DNA from: Actinomycetota bacterium
GTDB lineage: Bacteria > Actinomycetota > Acidimicrobiia > IMCC26256 > PALSA-610
Direction: 5' to 3'
Length of the DNA: 64,000 nucleotides
Assembly (NCBI GenBank): GCA_005779395.1
Contig: SXJP01000002.1
Location: 62,001 to 126,000 of the forward strand
A program made the translations under genes and the position numbers. Positions 33,810 to 43,186 of the stretch are shown here, one piece after another; the first letter of the stretch is position 1; each line of letters opens with the position of its first letter. Below the pieces are notes generated by a model. The model did not search any database, had not been told where the DNA came from, and was given only the letters and a program-made list of their open reading frames with translations.

Positions 33810-34906
33810 AAGGCGAGTACTCCCCTAGCGAGTTTGCCATCATGCATATCGGCGAGCACCGTGTCGAACTCGGAGTGCGGGTACACGGCGCTGACTAACT
33901 CATCGAGCATCACCTTGCCTTGCAAATACCAGTCGGCAATCTTGGGGAAGTCATGGTGCGGCCGGGCGGTCCCGTAGCGACATCCGATGACACCCTTATC
34001 GATATATACAAAGCTTGTGAAAATTGGCTTTTCAAGCATCGCTGTTGCTGCAGGTACTCCGACCGCCACTGCCGTACCACCCCATTCGAGAGCGTCGATC
34101 GCATCGTGCAAGACCTTGGGTACTCCAGTGCATTCGAATACCCAATCGACTCCGCCCGGGTTGTACATTCCTGACCCGCCTGGCAAAAGATCGCGAATTG
34201 CAGCGGATGCGGAATCGACCTCTGCCGCGTTGATGAAGTCGGTAGCACCAAACTGCTTAGCCAAAGATTCTTTCGATGCGAGCGTATCGACTGCAATGAT
34301 GCGCGCTGCGCCCGAGAGCCTCAAGGCTTGGATCGCGTTTAGACCAACTCCACCAACGCCGAATACCGCTGCAGTTTCGCCTGGAGCAACCTTCGCGCGA
34401 TTCAGTACTGCACCCATGCCTGTGATCACACCACAGCCAATGAGACAGGCAGAAGTAAAGGGAACGCTTGAATCGATCTTGACTGCCTGAATCGCGTCGA
34501 TCACAGTCCGCTCCGAAAAACACGACGACGCCGCGAAATTGAAGCATGGGTCGCCCAAATACGTGAACGGTCGAGACATATTGCCGATCGAGCTACGGCA
34601 ACGTGTTGGAATCCCGCGCGCACAAGCGGAACAGCGTCCGCAATTTGCGAGGGTCGAGATGACCACGTGGTCACCAATCACTACCGACTTGACAGCGCTG
34701 CCGACTTCTTCAATCACTCCAGCACCCTCGTGGCCCATCGCACAAGGTGTCGGGAATGCGATTGTGCCGTCCAATACTGAGAGGTCGCTGTGACAGACCC
34801 CAGCGTTCACCATTCGGACCACTACCTCGTGAGGTTTAGGAGCCCGGACCTCAAGATCATCCGTGACCACAGCCTTGCCATCGCCCACGAAGACAATTCC
34901 ACGCAT
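33806..34906 (-). CDS. Zn-dependent alcohol dehydrogenase (MDR family)
   Basis: A 366-residue MDR enzyme with catalytic-zinc ligands Cys38 (GVCHSDLS) and His in MGHEGAG, and four structural-zinc cysteines in CGRCSACARGIPTRC. The Rossmann loop is FGVGGVGLNA. It resembles actinobacterial class III-like alcohol dehydrogenases and is clearly different from MscR at 26077. SD-like GAGGGA stands before the ATG. It is divergent from the gene at 34955. Substrate unknown. Confidence 0.88.
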   Translation of the reverse strand: MRGIVFVGDGKAVVTDDLEVRAPKPHEVVVRMVNAGVCHSDLSVLDGTIAFPTPCAMGHEGAGVIEEVGSAVKSVVIGDHVVISTLANCGRCSACARGIPTRCRSSIGNMSRPFTYLGDPCFNFAASSCFSERTVIDAIQAVKIDSSVPFTSACLIGCGVITGMGAVLNRAKVAPGETAAVFGVGGVGLNAIQALRLSGAARIIAVDTLASKESLAKQFGATDFINAAEVDSASAAIRDLLPGGSGMYNPGGVDWVFECTGVPKVLHDAIDALEWGGTAVAVGVPAATAMLEKPIFTSFVYIDKGVIGCRYGTARPHHDFPKIADWYLQGKVMLDELVSAVYPHSEFDTVLADMHDGKLARGVLAF

Positions 34907-34940
34907 CTTCTTCCCTCTCAGATATCTAAAAGAACCGCTC

Positions 34941-34946
34941 TAGAGT
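34941..34946 (+). promoter_or_regulatory. TAnnnT box before 34955
   Basis: TAGAGT, 8 nt from the ATG at 34955; it supports this start over the upstream frame, which overlaps the divergent dehydrogenase. Confidence 0.45.
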
Positions 34947-34954
34947 ACGCGCGA

Positions 34955-36262
34955 ATGTCATCTCTTCGGCTCCTCGAGAACTATTCAGGTCCTTTCGAAG
35001 CCGGTACGACAATCGCTGACTTCAGCCGCCGTGCGCTAGCCCGCCTCGGGCGTGAGTGGCTCTTGATAGGCCACCTTCAAGATCGGGTCGGTATGCCTCT
35101 CGTGCTCAGCAAGCACACCGCAACCGAGATGACACAGGTTGCGATCGAAGAGTGGATGGGAGCTAGTCCAATCTATTCGGCACGCACCCAGCGCAGCCTC
35201 AATTTCGAAGGCAGCGACATCCCCACTCTCTTCAAATGCATCAAATTGGATATTGGGGCTCCACATCATTTCCTCGATTTTCAATTCGCGATTGCCGACT
35301 CCAATCATGGTGAGTTCTGGCTGGATCACTGTGGTGCTCTGATGGATGCTGAACCGATGGGCGAGGACTATGTACGTCGGATGTGTCACGACATAGAGGA
35401 CCCCACCTTCGATGCAACGGCCGCAGCGATTAGTCCTTTTGCGAAGATCCGACCTCTTCACCGACCGCCCCGAGTTCTAGCACGGCGGAGTCCGCATTGC
35501 CATTGGACGGCGACGATCGACGAGGAGAGCGGCGAATACTTGCAGCACCCCAATCTCCAACTCGTCGGCGGCTCGGTCCTCGCTTCCGTTCCAATTGACG
35601 TTCCATTAGAGGACCGCGAACCTGGCGGGTGGCCAGACCTGTCAGGCGACATCGATCCGAACTTTCATCTCGAAGACCTAAGCCACAGCGCTCTAGTGAT
35701 CGCGCTGCAAGAAATCGGAGTGCAGATTCACCTGGTCTCGAGAGCCTTCCTGACTTGCGTCGCTCAGCGATGGGGAGAGGCCGAGGCCGCCGAGTTTGCT
35801 CCCCAAATATTTGCTGGCGTAGCCGGCATTGGAGCAGAGCGCCTTCGGGACGAGTTGCAACTAGGAACCGACGACGCGAGCGCGATTGCGAAGGTTTTGC
35901 AAATGCATCCCGTGTTCTTCCCGCACTCTTACGTCGCAACGAAAGTTGTGCTCATCGACGACTCTCAACTTCGCTTCAGTTTGCTCGAGGGTCCATGTTT
36001 TGACGAGGCCGACGCGCACTCATGGCTCGCAACCTTCGACACGTGCGATGACTCACACCCGGCACTCGACGCGATTGCATTTGCAATAAATCCTCATGCG
36101 CGCAGCAGGCGAGTCACAGCCAAGGAGGGCGAGCGTCATAGTTTCAAGATCGTGATCGACGCTCAGGCCGAACCGCAACGACAGTCCGGCTACGTCTCCT
36201 TGGCGAAGATCTCGACAGGAGCGAACGTCACATTCATCCCAAGAACAGAGGTACGTCGCTAG
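34955..36262 (+). CDS. Unknown 435-residue protein coupled to enoyl-CoA hydratase
   Basis: I do not recognise the family. The sequence has no membrane segment or signal. The most conserved-looking part is residues 120-215 (DFQFAIADSNHGEFWLDHCG, MCHDIEDPTFDATA, PLHRPPR, SPHCHW), dense in His, Cys, Asp and Glu, which suggests a metal or cofactor site. A second part (FLTCVAQRWGEAEAAEFAP) is helical. The last residue overlaps the GTG of the enoyl-CoA hydratase by 1 nt, so the two proteins are made together and probably act on a CoA ester or its product. The frame is open upstream to 34790. Confidence 0.7.
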   Translation: MSSLRLLENYSGPFEAGTTIADFSRRALARLGREWLLIGHLQDRVGMPLVLSKHTATEMTQVAIEEWMGASPIYSARTQRSLNFEGSDIPTLFKCIKLDIGAPHHFLDFQFAIADSNHGEFWLDHCGALMDAEPMGEDYVRRMCHDIEDPTFDATAAAISPFAKIRPLHRPPRVLARRSPHCHWTATIDEESGEYLQHPNLQLVGGSVLASVPIDVPLEDREPGGWPDLSGDIDPNFHLEDLSHSALVIALQEIGVQIHLVSRAFLTCVAQRWGEAEAAEFAPQIFAGVAGIGAERLRDELQLGTDDASAIAKVLQMHPVFFPHSYVATKVVLIDDSQLRFSLLEGPCFDEADAHSWLATFDTCDDSHPALDAIAFAINPHARSRRVTAKEGERHSFKIVIDAQAEPQRQSGYVSLAKISTGANVTFIPRTEVRR

Positions 36263-37029
36263 TGATCGAAATTTCCAACGACAACAGGGTCAGAACGATC
36301 TCGTTCAACCGCCCCGAGGCGCTCAATGCAATGAACAATGCGCTGTATTGGGCCTCAGCGGATGCGCTCGCAGAAGCTGAAGCAGACCCGACCGTTGCGG
36401 TCGTGGTTCTCACTGGTACCGGTCGAGGATTTTGTTCAGGCCAAGACATGAACGAGATGTCGTCGGTTGCTTCTGATTCACGCGGTCATGGCTTCCCGGC
36501 GTTTACAAACTGTTTAGCCGAATTCAGGAAACCTGTCATTGCCGCCGTCAATGGGATTGGCGTTGGGATTGGCGCGACCATGCTCGGGTTCTGTGACCTC
36601 GTATTCATGGCAGACACAGCACGCCTCAAACTGCCGTTTCCAACACTCGGTGTCGCTCCCGAAGCGGGATCTAGCTACACCTTTCCGGCCCTGATGGGGC
36701 TGCAGACTGCCTCCTATTTCTTGTACACAGCCGAGTGGATCAGTGCCGACCAAGCTCTTCAAGCGAAGCTCGCATTTCGGGTGTCACCTGCAGACTCTCT
36801 AATGGCCGAGACTCATCTTGTAGCGAAACAAATTGCAGCAATGCCGATCGCTTCATTAATCGCGACGAAGGAACTCATTGTTGCCGCTCGTTCAGACGCC
36901 GTCCGCCAAGCCCGCGCTCGTGAAGACGCCGTATTCGCCCGACTGATTGGCGGCCCCGCGAACACCGAGGCAATTACCGCGTTCTTGGAGAAGCGGCCCG
37001 CGGATTTCACGGAGCTTCCGATCGACTAG
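36262..37029 (+). CDS. Enoyl-CoA hydratase/isomerase
   Basis: A 255-residue crotonase-fold protein. The oxyanion-hole blocks are GRGFCSGQDMNEM and NGIGVGIGATML, and the later PEAGSSYTFP holds a Glu at the place of a catalytic glutamate in ECH proteins. The first catalytic Glu position is not the standard one (VGIGATML in place of the AxGGGxEL loop), so it may be an isomerase or a dehalogenase-like member rather than a true hydratase. Coupled to the unknown gene upstream. Confidence 0.85.
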   Translation: MIEISNDNRVRTISFNRPEALNAMNNALYWASADALAEAEADPTVAVVVLTGTGRGFCSGQDMNEMSSVASDSRGHGFPAFTNCLAEFRKPVIAAVNGIGVGIGATMLGFCDLVFMADTARLKLPFPTLGVAPEAGSSYTFPALMGLQTASYFLYTAEWISADQALQAKLAFRVSPADSLMAETHLVAKQIAAMPIASLIATKELIVAARSDAVRQARAREDAVFARLIGGPANTEAITAFLEKRPADFTELPID

Positions 37030-37061
37030 CCCCACGACAGGCATGTTTGGCGTTCTCTAGG

Positions 37062-37067
37062 TAGAGT
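37062..37067 (+). promoter_or_regulatory. TAnnnT box before 37075
   Basis: TAGAGT, 7 nt from the ATG at 37075. Confidence 0.45.
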
Positions 37068-37074
37068 TCGATTC

Positions 37075-38295
37075 ATGACAACTACATCGGATGCGCCATA
37101 CACAATCATTTCCGCTGACTGTCACGCCGGCGGTAGCCACGAGCAATATCGCGAGTACCTCGAATCCAAATATCGTGAGGACTTCGATGCATGGCGCGAG
37201 AAGTACAAGAACCCGTATCGAGACCTACAAGACGGCGGACGCGTCCGCAACTGGGACGACGACCGACGAAACTCAGACTGCGAGACCGACGGAATCGTCG
37301 CCGAGGTTGTCTTCCCGAACACGATTCCACCATTTTTTCCGAGCTTCGTCCTTTTCGCGAAACCACCGACCGCTGAGCAATATGAACTCCGCCACGCTGG
37401 CGTTCGCGCACATAATCGCTGGCTAGTTGACTTCTGCAACCGCTTCCCAGAGCGTCGCGCTGGTGTCGGACAGATTTTCCTGAACAACATCGACGACGCA
37501 ATCGAAGATGTTCACTTCATTAAGGAGAACGGTCTACGTGGTGGCGTACTCCTCCCCAATATTCCTCCCGATTGCAATTGGGTTTCGCCCTTGATCGATC
37601 CGGCATACGACCGCCTTTGGGAGGTGTGCCAGGACCTCGACGTACCACTAAATCTTCACGGCGGGACTGGTGCACCTGATTACGGCAGGTTCCCAGCATC
37701 GCCGCTTGTCTTTATCAACGAAGTGATCTTCTATTCACAGCGACCGCTCGTGCAGTTCATCTTGTCGGGCATCTTCGAACGTTTTGACCGGCTCAAGTTT
37801 GTCATCACAGAGACCGGTTGTCACTGGGTTCCAGCGATCCTCAAGCAGATGGATCAACTGATGGCCCAGATTCGAAAGACGGGTCGTACTGGCGAGCTTG
37901 CCTATAGCGCAGACGTGATTCCGTCCCTATCTGCTACGGAATACTTCCAGCGCAATTGTTGGATGGGCGTTTCACAACCAGGCATCAGCGATGTCCAGGT
38001 CCGCGACACGCTGGGTCCAGATCGTTTCATGTGGGGTAGCGACTATCCGCACGACGAAGGAACCGGTCCGTTCACTCGCGAACACTTGCGACAGGTGTTT
38101 CAAGGCGTCGAGGAAGCGGATATCCGAAAGATGCTTGCCGGGAACGCTGCTGCGCTCTATAACTTCGATCTAAACGCGCTCGCGCCATTAGCTGCTAAAT
38201 ACGGACCGAGCGTCGCGGACTTGCGTGAACCACTGCTTGAGCTTCCGCTGAATCCGAACGAGGCTCTTCTGCGAGTGCATAGTGGGCTGCGCTAA
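37075..38295 (+). CDS. Amidohydrolase-2 family protein (3 of 3)
   Basis: A 406-residue metal-dependent hydrolase/decarboxylase: IISADCHAGG (D-x-H ligands), LNLHGGTGAPD, VITETGCHWVP and FMWGSDYPHDEGTG. This pattern is common in actinobacterial proteins linked to breakdown of cyclic acids. It is longer at the C-terminus than ACMSD. It ends 10 nt before the convergent bioB stop. Confidence 0.87.
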   Translation: MTTTSDAPYTIISADCHAGGSHEQYREYLESKYREDFDAWREKYKNPYRDLQDGGRVRNWDDDRRNSDCETDGIVAEVVFPNTIPPFFPSFVLFAKPPTAEQYELRHAGVRAHNRWLVDFCNRFPERRAGVGQIFLNNIDDAIEDVHFIKENGLRGGVLLPNIPPDCNWVSPLIDPAYDRLWEVCQDLDVPLNLHGGTGAPDYGRFPASPLVFINEVIFYSQRPLVQFILSGIFERFDRLKFVITETGCHWVPAILKQMDQLMAQIRKTGRTGELAYSADVIPSLSATEYFQRNCWMGVSQPGISDVQVRDTLGPDRFMWGSDYPHDEGTGPFTREHLRQVFQGVEEADIRKMLAGNAAALYNFDLNALAPLAAKYGPSVADLREPLLELPLNPNEALLRVHSGLR

Positions 38296-38304
38296 ATCGA
38301 TTGT

Positions 38305-39279
38305 CTAGTCACGAGCACGCAGCCCAAGGGACGCAAGCATCGCCTTGTCTGTTGCGTGGTCGGCGCATTCCGAAACAGACGTAAGCATCATGTTGCGTTC
38401 ACTCGAGAATATTGAGTTCGCTCCAGCCAAGAAACACATCGCCTGATCGGATTCGCTCATCTTGTCGCGGCCAGCGCTCAACCGCACAACTGATTCTGGC
38501 ATCAGTATCCGAGCAACGGCCACCATGCGCACGGTCTCTGTTGCGTCGACCTCGTCGGCACTTTCTAGCTTTGAGCCCTCGTACTTTGCTAGAACATTTA
38601 TTGGAACCGACTCTGGATGCGGATCAAGGGTTGCCAAACGATGTAGCAATCCGATCCGGTCAGAATCGCCTTCGCCCATTCCAATGATGCCACCGCAGCA
38701 CACAGTTAAATCTGTCGTGCGCACGGCTTCGATCGTGTCGAGTCTGTCCTGATATGTGCGCGTCGTGATGACCTCTGAATAGAACTCTTCTGAGGTATCT
38801 AGGTTGTGGTTGTAGGCGTAGAGGCCGGCTTCTGCTAACCGCTCGGCCTGCTTAGGAGTGATCATTCCCAGGGTTGCACAGACCTCAAGTCCTATGTCGT
38901 TGACCCCGCGGACCATGTCGAGAACGCGCTCAAACTGCGCGTTGTCCTTCGCTTCACGCCATGCAGCACCCATACACAGGCGGGTAACACCGTTACGCTT
39001 GGCTCGACGCGCTACAGCTAGTACTTCGTCGAGCGGCATAAGAGGCTCGACCATTACCGGGCTCTCATTGTGGACCGACTGGCTGCAATAGCTGCAATCC
39101 TCCGGGCAGCCTCCGGTCTTAATAGATATCAGTTGGCACATTTGAATCTCGGTTGGATCGTGGAACTCGCGATGGATATGCGCTGCTGCGTTGACCAGGT
39201 CGAGCAATCCGCGTGAGTAGATTTCCTCGACTTCGGCGCGCGTCCAATCGGTTCTTACGGTGGCTACCTGGTTAGACAT
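38305..39279 (-). CDS. bioB: Biotin synthase
   Basis: A 324-residue radical-SAM enzyme inserting sulfur into dethiobiotin. The SAM cluster cysteines are Cys58, Cys62 and Cys65 in GGCPEDCSYCSQS; the auxiliary [2Fe-2S] ligands are in LCMGAAWR, EVCATLG, TVCCGGIIGMGE and the Arg in VRLSAGRD. I chose the ATG 39279, preceded by TAACGT at 7 nt; the longer frame runs into the mannosidase gene. No other bio gene is in the window. Confidence 0.95.
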   Translation of the reverse strand: MSNQVATVRTDWTRAEVEEIYSRGLLDLVNAAAHIHREFHDPTEIQMCQLISIKTGGCPEDCSYCSQSVHNESPVMVEPLMPLDEVLAVARRAKRNGVTRLCMGAAWREAKDNAQFERVLDMVRGVNDIGLEVCATLGMITPKQAERLAEAGLYAYNHNLDTSEEFYSEVITTRTYQDRLDTIEAVRTTDLTVCCGGIIGMGEGDSDRIGLLHRLATLDPHPESVPINVLAKYEGSKLESADEVDATETVRMVAVARILMPESVVRLSAGRDKMSESDQAMCFLAGANSIFSSERNMMLTSVSECADHATDKAMLASLGLRARD

Positions 39280-39286
39280 CGGCGCC

Positions 39287-39292
39287 ACGTTA
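39287..39292 (-). promoter_or_regulatory. TAnnnT box before bioB
   Basis: TAACGT on the minus strand, 7 nt from the ATG at 39279 and overlapping the mannosidase stop. Confidence 0.45.
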
Positions 39293-42200
39293 GATGCACC
39301 AGGTGACGATTTCGAACGGTCGCAGCACCGCTGGTCCCGTCTCCGCCTCGCCCACTGTATCTTCGAGCAGATTCGTCCGATGACGACCATCTGGCACGGA
39401 GGCCAAAATCGCGCGGTCTCCGACGGCTTCCCACACACGCAGGATTAGGTCGTCGTTCGAATCGGACCGCTTGACGGCGCTAACAAGGACGCCCGAATTG
39501 TCGACCCGAACGATTGGCTGTGGGCATCGGGCGGCCGATCCGTTTTCGACCGCCCGAATCGGCAGGTTCAACGCTTCGGCTTGGTTCACAACTTCGCGCA
39601 ATCCCGAACCGTGGGCCAACAGACTCAATGTCACTTCGTGGTGACCATCGTCTGCCATCGGATCTGGGAACCGTGCGCCCTTCTGCAGAGAAACGCGGAT
39701 CTCGCTACCGGTGGCAGATGTCGATTGCACGGCGTGTCCGTAACGACCGTTGTTCAAGACGGCGATACCGAACTCCGGTTCGCTCACGTCAACCCATCGA
39801 TGCGCGCAAACTTCGAATTTTGCTGCATCCCAACTGGTGTTGGCATGCGTAGGGCGGTTCACATGCCCGAACTGAATCTCGCATGTGGCATTCTCGGTCT
39901 TGACATCGAGCGGGAACGCCACAGCTAAGAGATGCTCGCGTTCGTGCCAGTCGATAGAGAACTCCATGTCGACTCTGGCCGAGCCTGCGCGAATTACGTA
40001 CGTCTGAGACAGTCGCGAACTTCCGAACTCGCGAGTAACTCGGACACGGCCGACGAGCGGACCGTTGTCTACGACCTCGATCGACACGCAATTGTCGATG
40101 ACAACTGCATTGCGACGCGCCCAGGATTCGAGGTCCCACGCGTCGTATTCGTTGGGGAAATCGGGCGAAAGCTCAATCACCGCACCTGCCGTGCCATGAG
40201 GAATACATTCTCTCCTCCGCAACAGATCAAAGCACGACGTGAGTGCACCTGCTTCGTTCCACGAAATCGACACGAAGTCGTTCCTCATCGTGGAACCAAC
40301 AATTTCGACTGTGCCGTCTACAGCGTTCGACCCTGCCTCAGCGAGCGATAGCCCTGGCACGATCGCACGGATAGCTGTCTTGCCGCTCGCTAGACGCTGC
40401 GAAGCACCTGCGACCTCGCCATCGATGACTACCTCAACAACTTCGTCACGATCGTGGGTGGCGGGATTGACGAAAGTCAGTGAGGGTGGGGCCAACGCTC
40501 TGAGCGCATCGGCGATAATCCCTTTAAGGGATTCGTTCACGCGTGCGTAGTCACGGTCGACATCTTCGTATACCCATGCGATACCGCTGCCCGGAATGAT
40601 GTCGTGGAACTGCAATAGCAAGACAGTCTTCCAGAGTTCGTCGAGCTGCGCCTTCGGCCCACCATCTAGGTACGCCCACCAAAGTTCGGCCTCGCGGAGG
40701 AGATTCTCAGCTTGACGATTACCGATCTTGGCGTTCGATTGGCTCGTGAATGTGCCGCGATGCATTTCGAAATAGAGCTCGCCGCGCCACTCTGGAAGTG
40801 CTGCAGGATCAGCCGCGATGTCGGTCTCGACCGCTTGGAAGAAGCCATCGACAGTTCCGAGGTGGACGCTCGGCACACCGTCAAGATCGGAAATCAACTT
40901 CGCACGCGCAACCATCTCTTTGGTCGGACCGCCACCGCCGTCGCCGTGGCCGTATGGCATCAATGACCAGTTGCTCCAGCCATCGTCGCGGAAGTTCTTT
41001 GCCGCATACGTCGCTTGTTCGGGCGTGACTAGAGCGTTATAGGTATCGACTGGCGGGAAATGCGTGAGGACTGAGGTGCCATCGATGCCGGTCCACTTGA
41101 ACGTGTGATGTGGCAGCTTGTTTTGCTTGTTCCATGAAAGTTTCTGCGTCACGAATCGATCGCAACCGCCAGCGGCAAATATCTGAGGCAAGCTCCCTGG
41201 GTATCCGAAAACGTCCGGAATCCAAACTTCACGACATCGAATACCGAAGCGAGATTCGAAGTACCGCTGACCGTGAACCAGCTGCCGCACAAGCGACTCG
41301 CCATTTGGCAGGTTCATGTCGGCTTCTACCCACATACCCCCGACGGGAATGAACTGGCCCGTCGCAACTTTCTCTGCGATCTTCTGAAACAGCTCCGGAT
41401 ACTGCTGCTCCATCCATGCATACTGTTGTGCTTGCGAACACACGAACTTGTAGTCGGCGTCGCGGTTCATGAGTTCGACAGCAGAACTAAATGTTCGCGC
41501 GCATTTCCTGACGGTTTCCCTGACAGGCCACAACCATGCGCTATCGATGTGAGCGTGCCCGACGGCCACGATCTGGTGGGAACTATCTCTCGCTGGCACG
41601 CTCAGGGCTTGCGACAATACGGCGCGAACCTTCGCAGCCGTGCCGACCACGTCGTCGAGATCGAGAACGTCGAGTGCTCGCTCCATCGTCCGCAAGATCC
41701 TGCTACGGCGGCCATCATCTAAGCGCAACGATTTCATTGTGCCTTGAAGCACGTTCACTTCATGACACAGTGCTTCAACTTCTCGAAAGAAGATACCGAT
41801 GTCTGCACGTCTAAACGCATACAGCGGATTTTGACCCGCAGTTGTCCGCGAACCCATCGGGGTAACTGGTCCACCGATGCCCGGGTTTGCAGCAGCTTCA
41901 AGAATCAGTTCAATAGAGTCGCCTGCGGTCATTCCGTCGAGCGAAACGAACCGCCGGTCGGGGTGCACTCCACAACGCGGACTTCCATCTGTGTTCCAGA
42001 GCATCGCCTCTGCCTGAAATCCTGGATCAATCCCGTGGAAGCCGATGTCGATTACGGCTTCGATCTCTTGACCTTGCCATTCGTTCGGAATCTCTCCTGA
42101 CAACTTGAACCATGTGGTGCCCCATGGCCTCGCCCAGCGATCTCCGATGTTGAATGGCTTGAATTCATGCGCCATTGCTTCGTCGAACCGTACCGGTTCG

Positions 42201-42328
42201 CCGGGCGCAGTCCACGCGAGCAAATCGAGCGACACGGAATCACCGTGTATCGCGGGCAACAGTCGCTCGAAGTAGGCGCGCTCGATACGACGCTCGATTA
42301 GTTCCCTGTCGTTATGCACGCAGACCAT
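39290..42328 (-). CDS. GH38 alpha-mannosidase
   Basis: A 1012-residue glycoside hydrolase family 38 enzyme. Zinc ligands His258 and Asp262 lie in VGHAHIDSAWLWP, the catalytic nucleophile Asp337 in GMWVEADMNLPNGESL, Asp372 in WIPDVFGYPGSLPQ, and a further His in YGHGDGGGG. The N-terminal 250 residues form the usual galactose-binding-like part of bacterial and fungal class II/III cytosolic mannosidases; no signal peptide is present. It removes alpha-mannose from oligosaccharides. It lies 39 nt after the Fe-S gene of the formate dehydrogenase operon on the same strand. Confidence 0.93.
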   Translation of the reverse strand: MVCVHNDRELIERRIERAYFERLLPAIHGDSVSLDLLAWTAPGEPVRFDEAMAHEFKPFNIGDRWARPWGTTWFKLSGEIPNEWQGQEIEAVIDIGFHGIDPGFQAEAMLWNTDGSPRCGVHPDRRFVSLDGMTAGDSIELILEAAANPGIGGPVTPMGSRTTAGQNPLYAFRRADIGIFFREVEALCHEVNVLQGTMKSLRLDDGRRSRILRTMERALDVLDLDDVVGTAAKVRAVLSQALSVPARDSSHQIVAVGHAHIDSAWLWPVRETVRKCARTFSSAVELMNRDADYKFVCSQAQQYAWMEQQYPELFQKIAEKVATGQFIPVGGMWVEADMNLPNGESLVRQLVHGQRYFESRFGIRCREVWIPDVFGYPGSLPQIFAAGGCDRFVTQKLSWNKQNKLPHHTFKWTGIDGTSVLTHFPPVDTYNALVTPEQATYAAKNFRDDGWSNWSLMPYGHGDGGGGPTKEMVARAKLISDLDGVPSVHLGTVDGFFQAVETDIAADPAALPEWRGELYFEMHRGTFTSQSNAKIGNRQAENLLREAELWWAYLDGGPKAQLDELWKTVLLLQFHDIIPGSGIAWVYEDVDRDYARVNESLKGIIADALRALAPPSLTFVNPATHDRDEVVEVVIDGEVAGASQRLASGKTAIRAIVPGLSLAEAGSNAVDGTVEIVGSTMRNDFVSISWNEAGALTSCFDLLRRRECIPHGTAGAVIELSPDFPNEYDAWDLESWARRNAVVIDNCVSIEVVDNGPLVGRVRVTREFGSSRLSQTYVIRAGSARVDMEFSIDWHEREHLLAVAFPLDVKTENATCEIQFGHVNRPTHANTSWDAAKFEVCAHRWVDVSEPEFGIAVLNNGRYGHAVQSTSATGSEIRVSLQKGARFPDPMADDGHHEVTLSLLAHGSGLREVVNQAEALNLPIRAVENGSAARCPQPIVRVDNSGVLVSAVKRSDSNDDLILRVWEAVGDRAILASVPDGRHRTNLLEDTVGEAETGPAVLRPFEIVTWCI

Positions 42329-42367
42329 CCTCGCGCAATCATGTAGTAGTAGCTGAGTCCCGCGAGG

Positions 42368-43186
42368 TCAATCGAGATGTTGCCAACCAAATCGACCTTT
42401 GATGCACAAGTTCCCGAGGCTGATGTCGTGATCACTCGGACTCGTCACTTTGACGATGTTGTCATCTTGAACGTGAAGTTCGAGATTGCATCCGACTCCG
42501 CAAAATGCGCACACCGTGTGCGTCACGACCTGTCGCTCTTGAACCCAAGTGGATTCGGTTCGCATTACGAACTCCGTCAAGGGTGTCAAGGCTCCTGTAG
42601 GGCAAACTGCGATGCAGTTTCCGCAATAGACACACGCACTGTCTGGCAATCGCACATCGAACTCTGTAGAAACTCTGCTTTCGAAACCGCGCCCAGCGAT
42701 CGCAATAGCGAAGGTGTGTTGCGCTTGGTCGCCACATGCATCGACGCACCTGTAGCAAAGAACGCACCGGGAATACTCGCGAGCGAAGAGGTCATCATGA
42801 ATCTTCGATGCTTCTTCTAGCTTCGTACCATCGAAATGGTCGCTACGCGCTTCGTATTCGACGAAGTGTGCGACTAGCTCGGATTCGGCCCAATCGAGTT
42901 CGACCGCAGATGCAAGTAACTCCAGAACCGACCTGCGGTTCTCTCGAACGCGTGCGGAGTTTGTAGTGATCACCATCTGATCTTCGACTGTGCGAGAACA
43001 CGATGCAACCAGAGGTCGTGTGCCTTCCACTTCGACGACGCAGAGTCGACAAGCATTTGCAGGATTCAAATTTCGCGCCCAGCAAAGCGTCGGAATTTCG
43101 ATTCCAACCGTTTCGGCAGCGCTGCGAATGGTGGCGCCAGCTTTGGCGTCGACCTCGATGCCATCGATCACTACTCGAATGCTCAA
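42368..43186 (-). CDS. Formate dehydrogenase, separate Fe-S subunit (NuoG-N-like plus molybdenum-site cubane)
   Basis: A 272-residue protein carrying only iron-sulfur domains. In order: [2Fe-2S] ligands Cys35, Cys46, Cys49, Cys63; two ferredoxin-type [4Fe-4S] motifs CVLCYRCVDAC (141-151) and CVYCGNCIAVC (185-195); then the cubane motif of molybdopterin enzymes CAFCGVGC with Cys226, Cys229, Cys233 and Cys261 (GNLCIKGRFG). In usual NAD-type formate dehydrogenases this is the first 270 residues of the alpha subunit; here it stops right at the border to the molybdopterin domain. The ATG overlaps the stop of the NuoEF-like gene (4 nt). Confidence 0.88.
   Translation of the reverse strand: MSIRVVIDGIEVDAKAGATIRSAAETVGIEIPTLCWARNLNPANACRLCVVEVEGTRPLVASCSRTVEDQMVITTNSARVRENRRSVLELLASAVELDWAESELVAHFVEYEARSDHFDGTKLEEASKIHDDLFAREYSRCVLCYRCVDACGDQAQHTFAIAIAGRGFESRVSTEFDVRLPDSACVYCGNCIAVCPTGALTPLTEFVMRTESTWVQERQVVTHTVCAFCGVGCNLELHVQDDNIVKVTSPSDHDISLGNLCIKGRFGWQHLD

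Noticed and set aside
34790..34954. N-terminal extension of the unknown protein
   Set aside because: It overlaps the divergent alcohol dehydrogenase and lies upstream of a TAnnnT box fitting the ATG at 34955.
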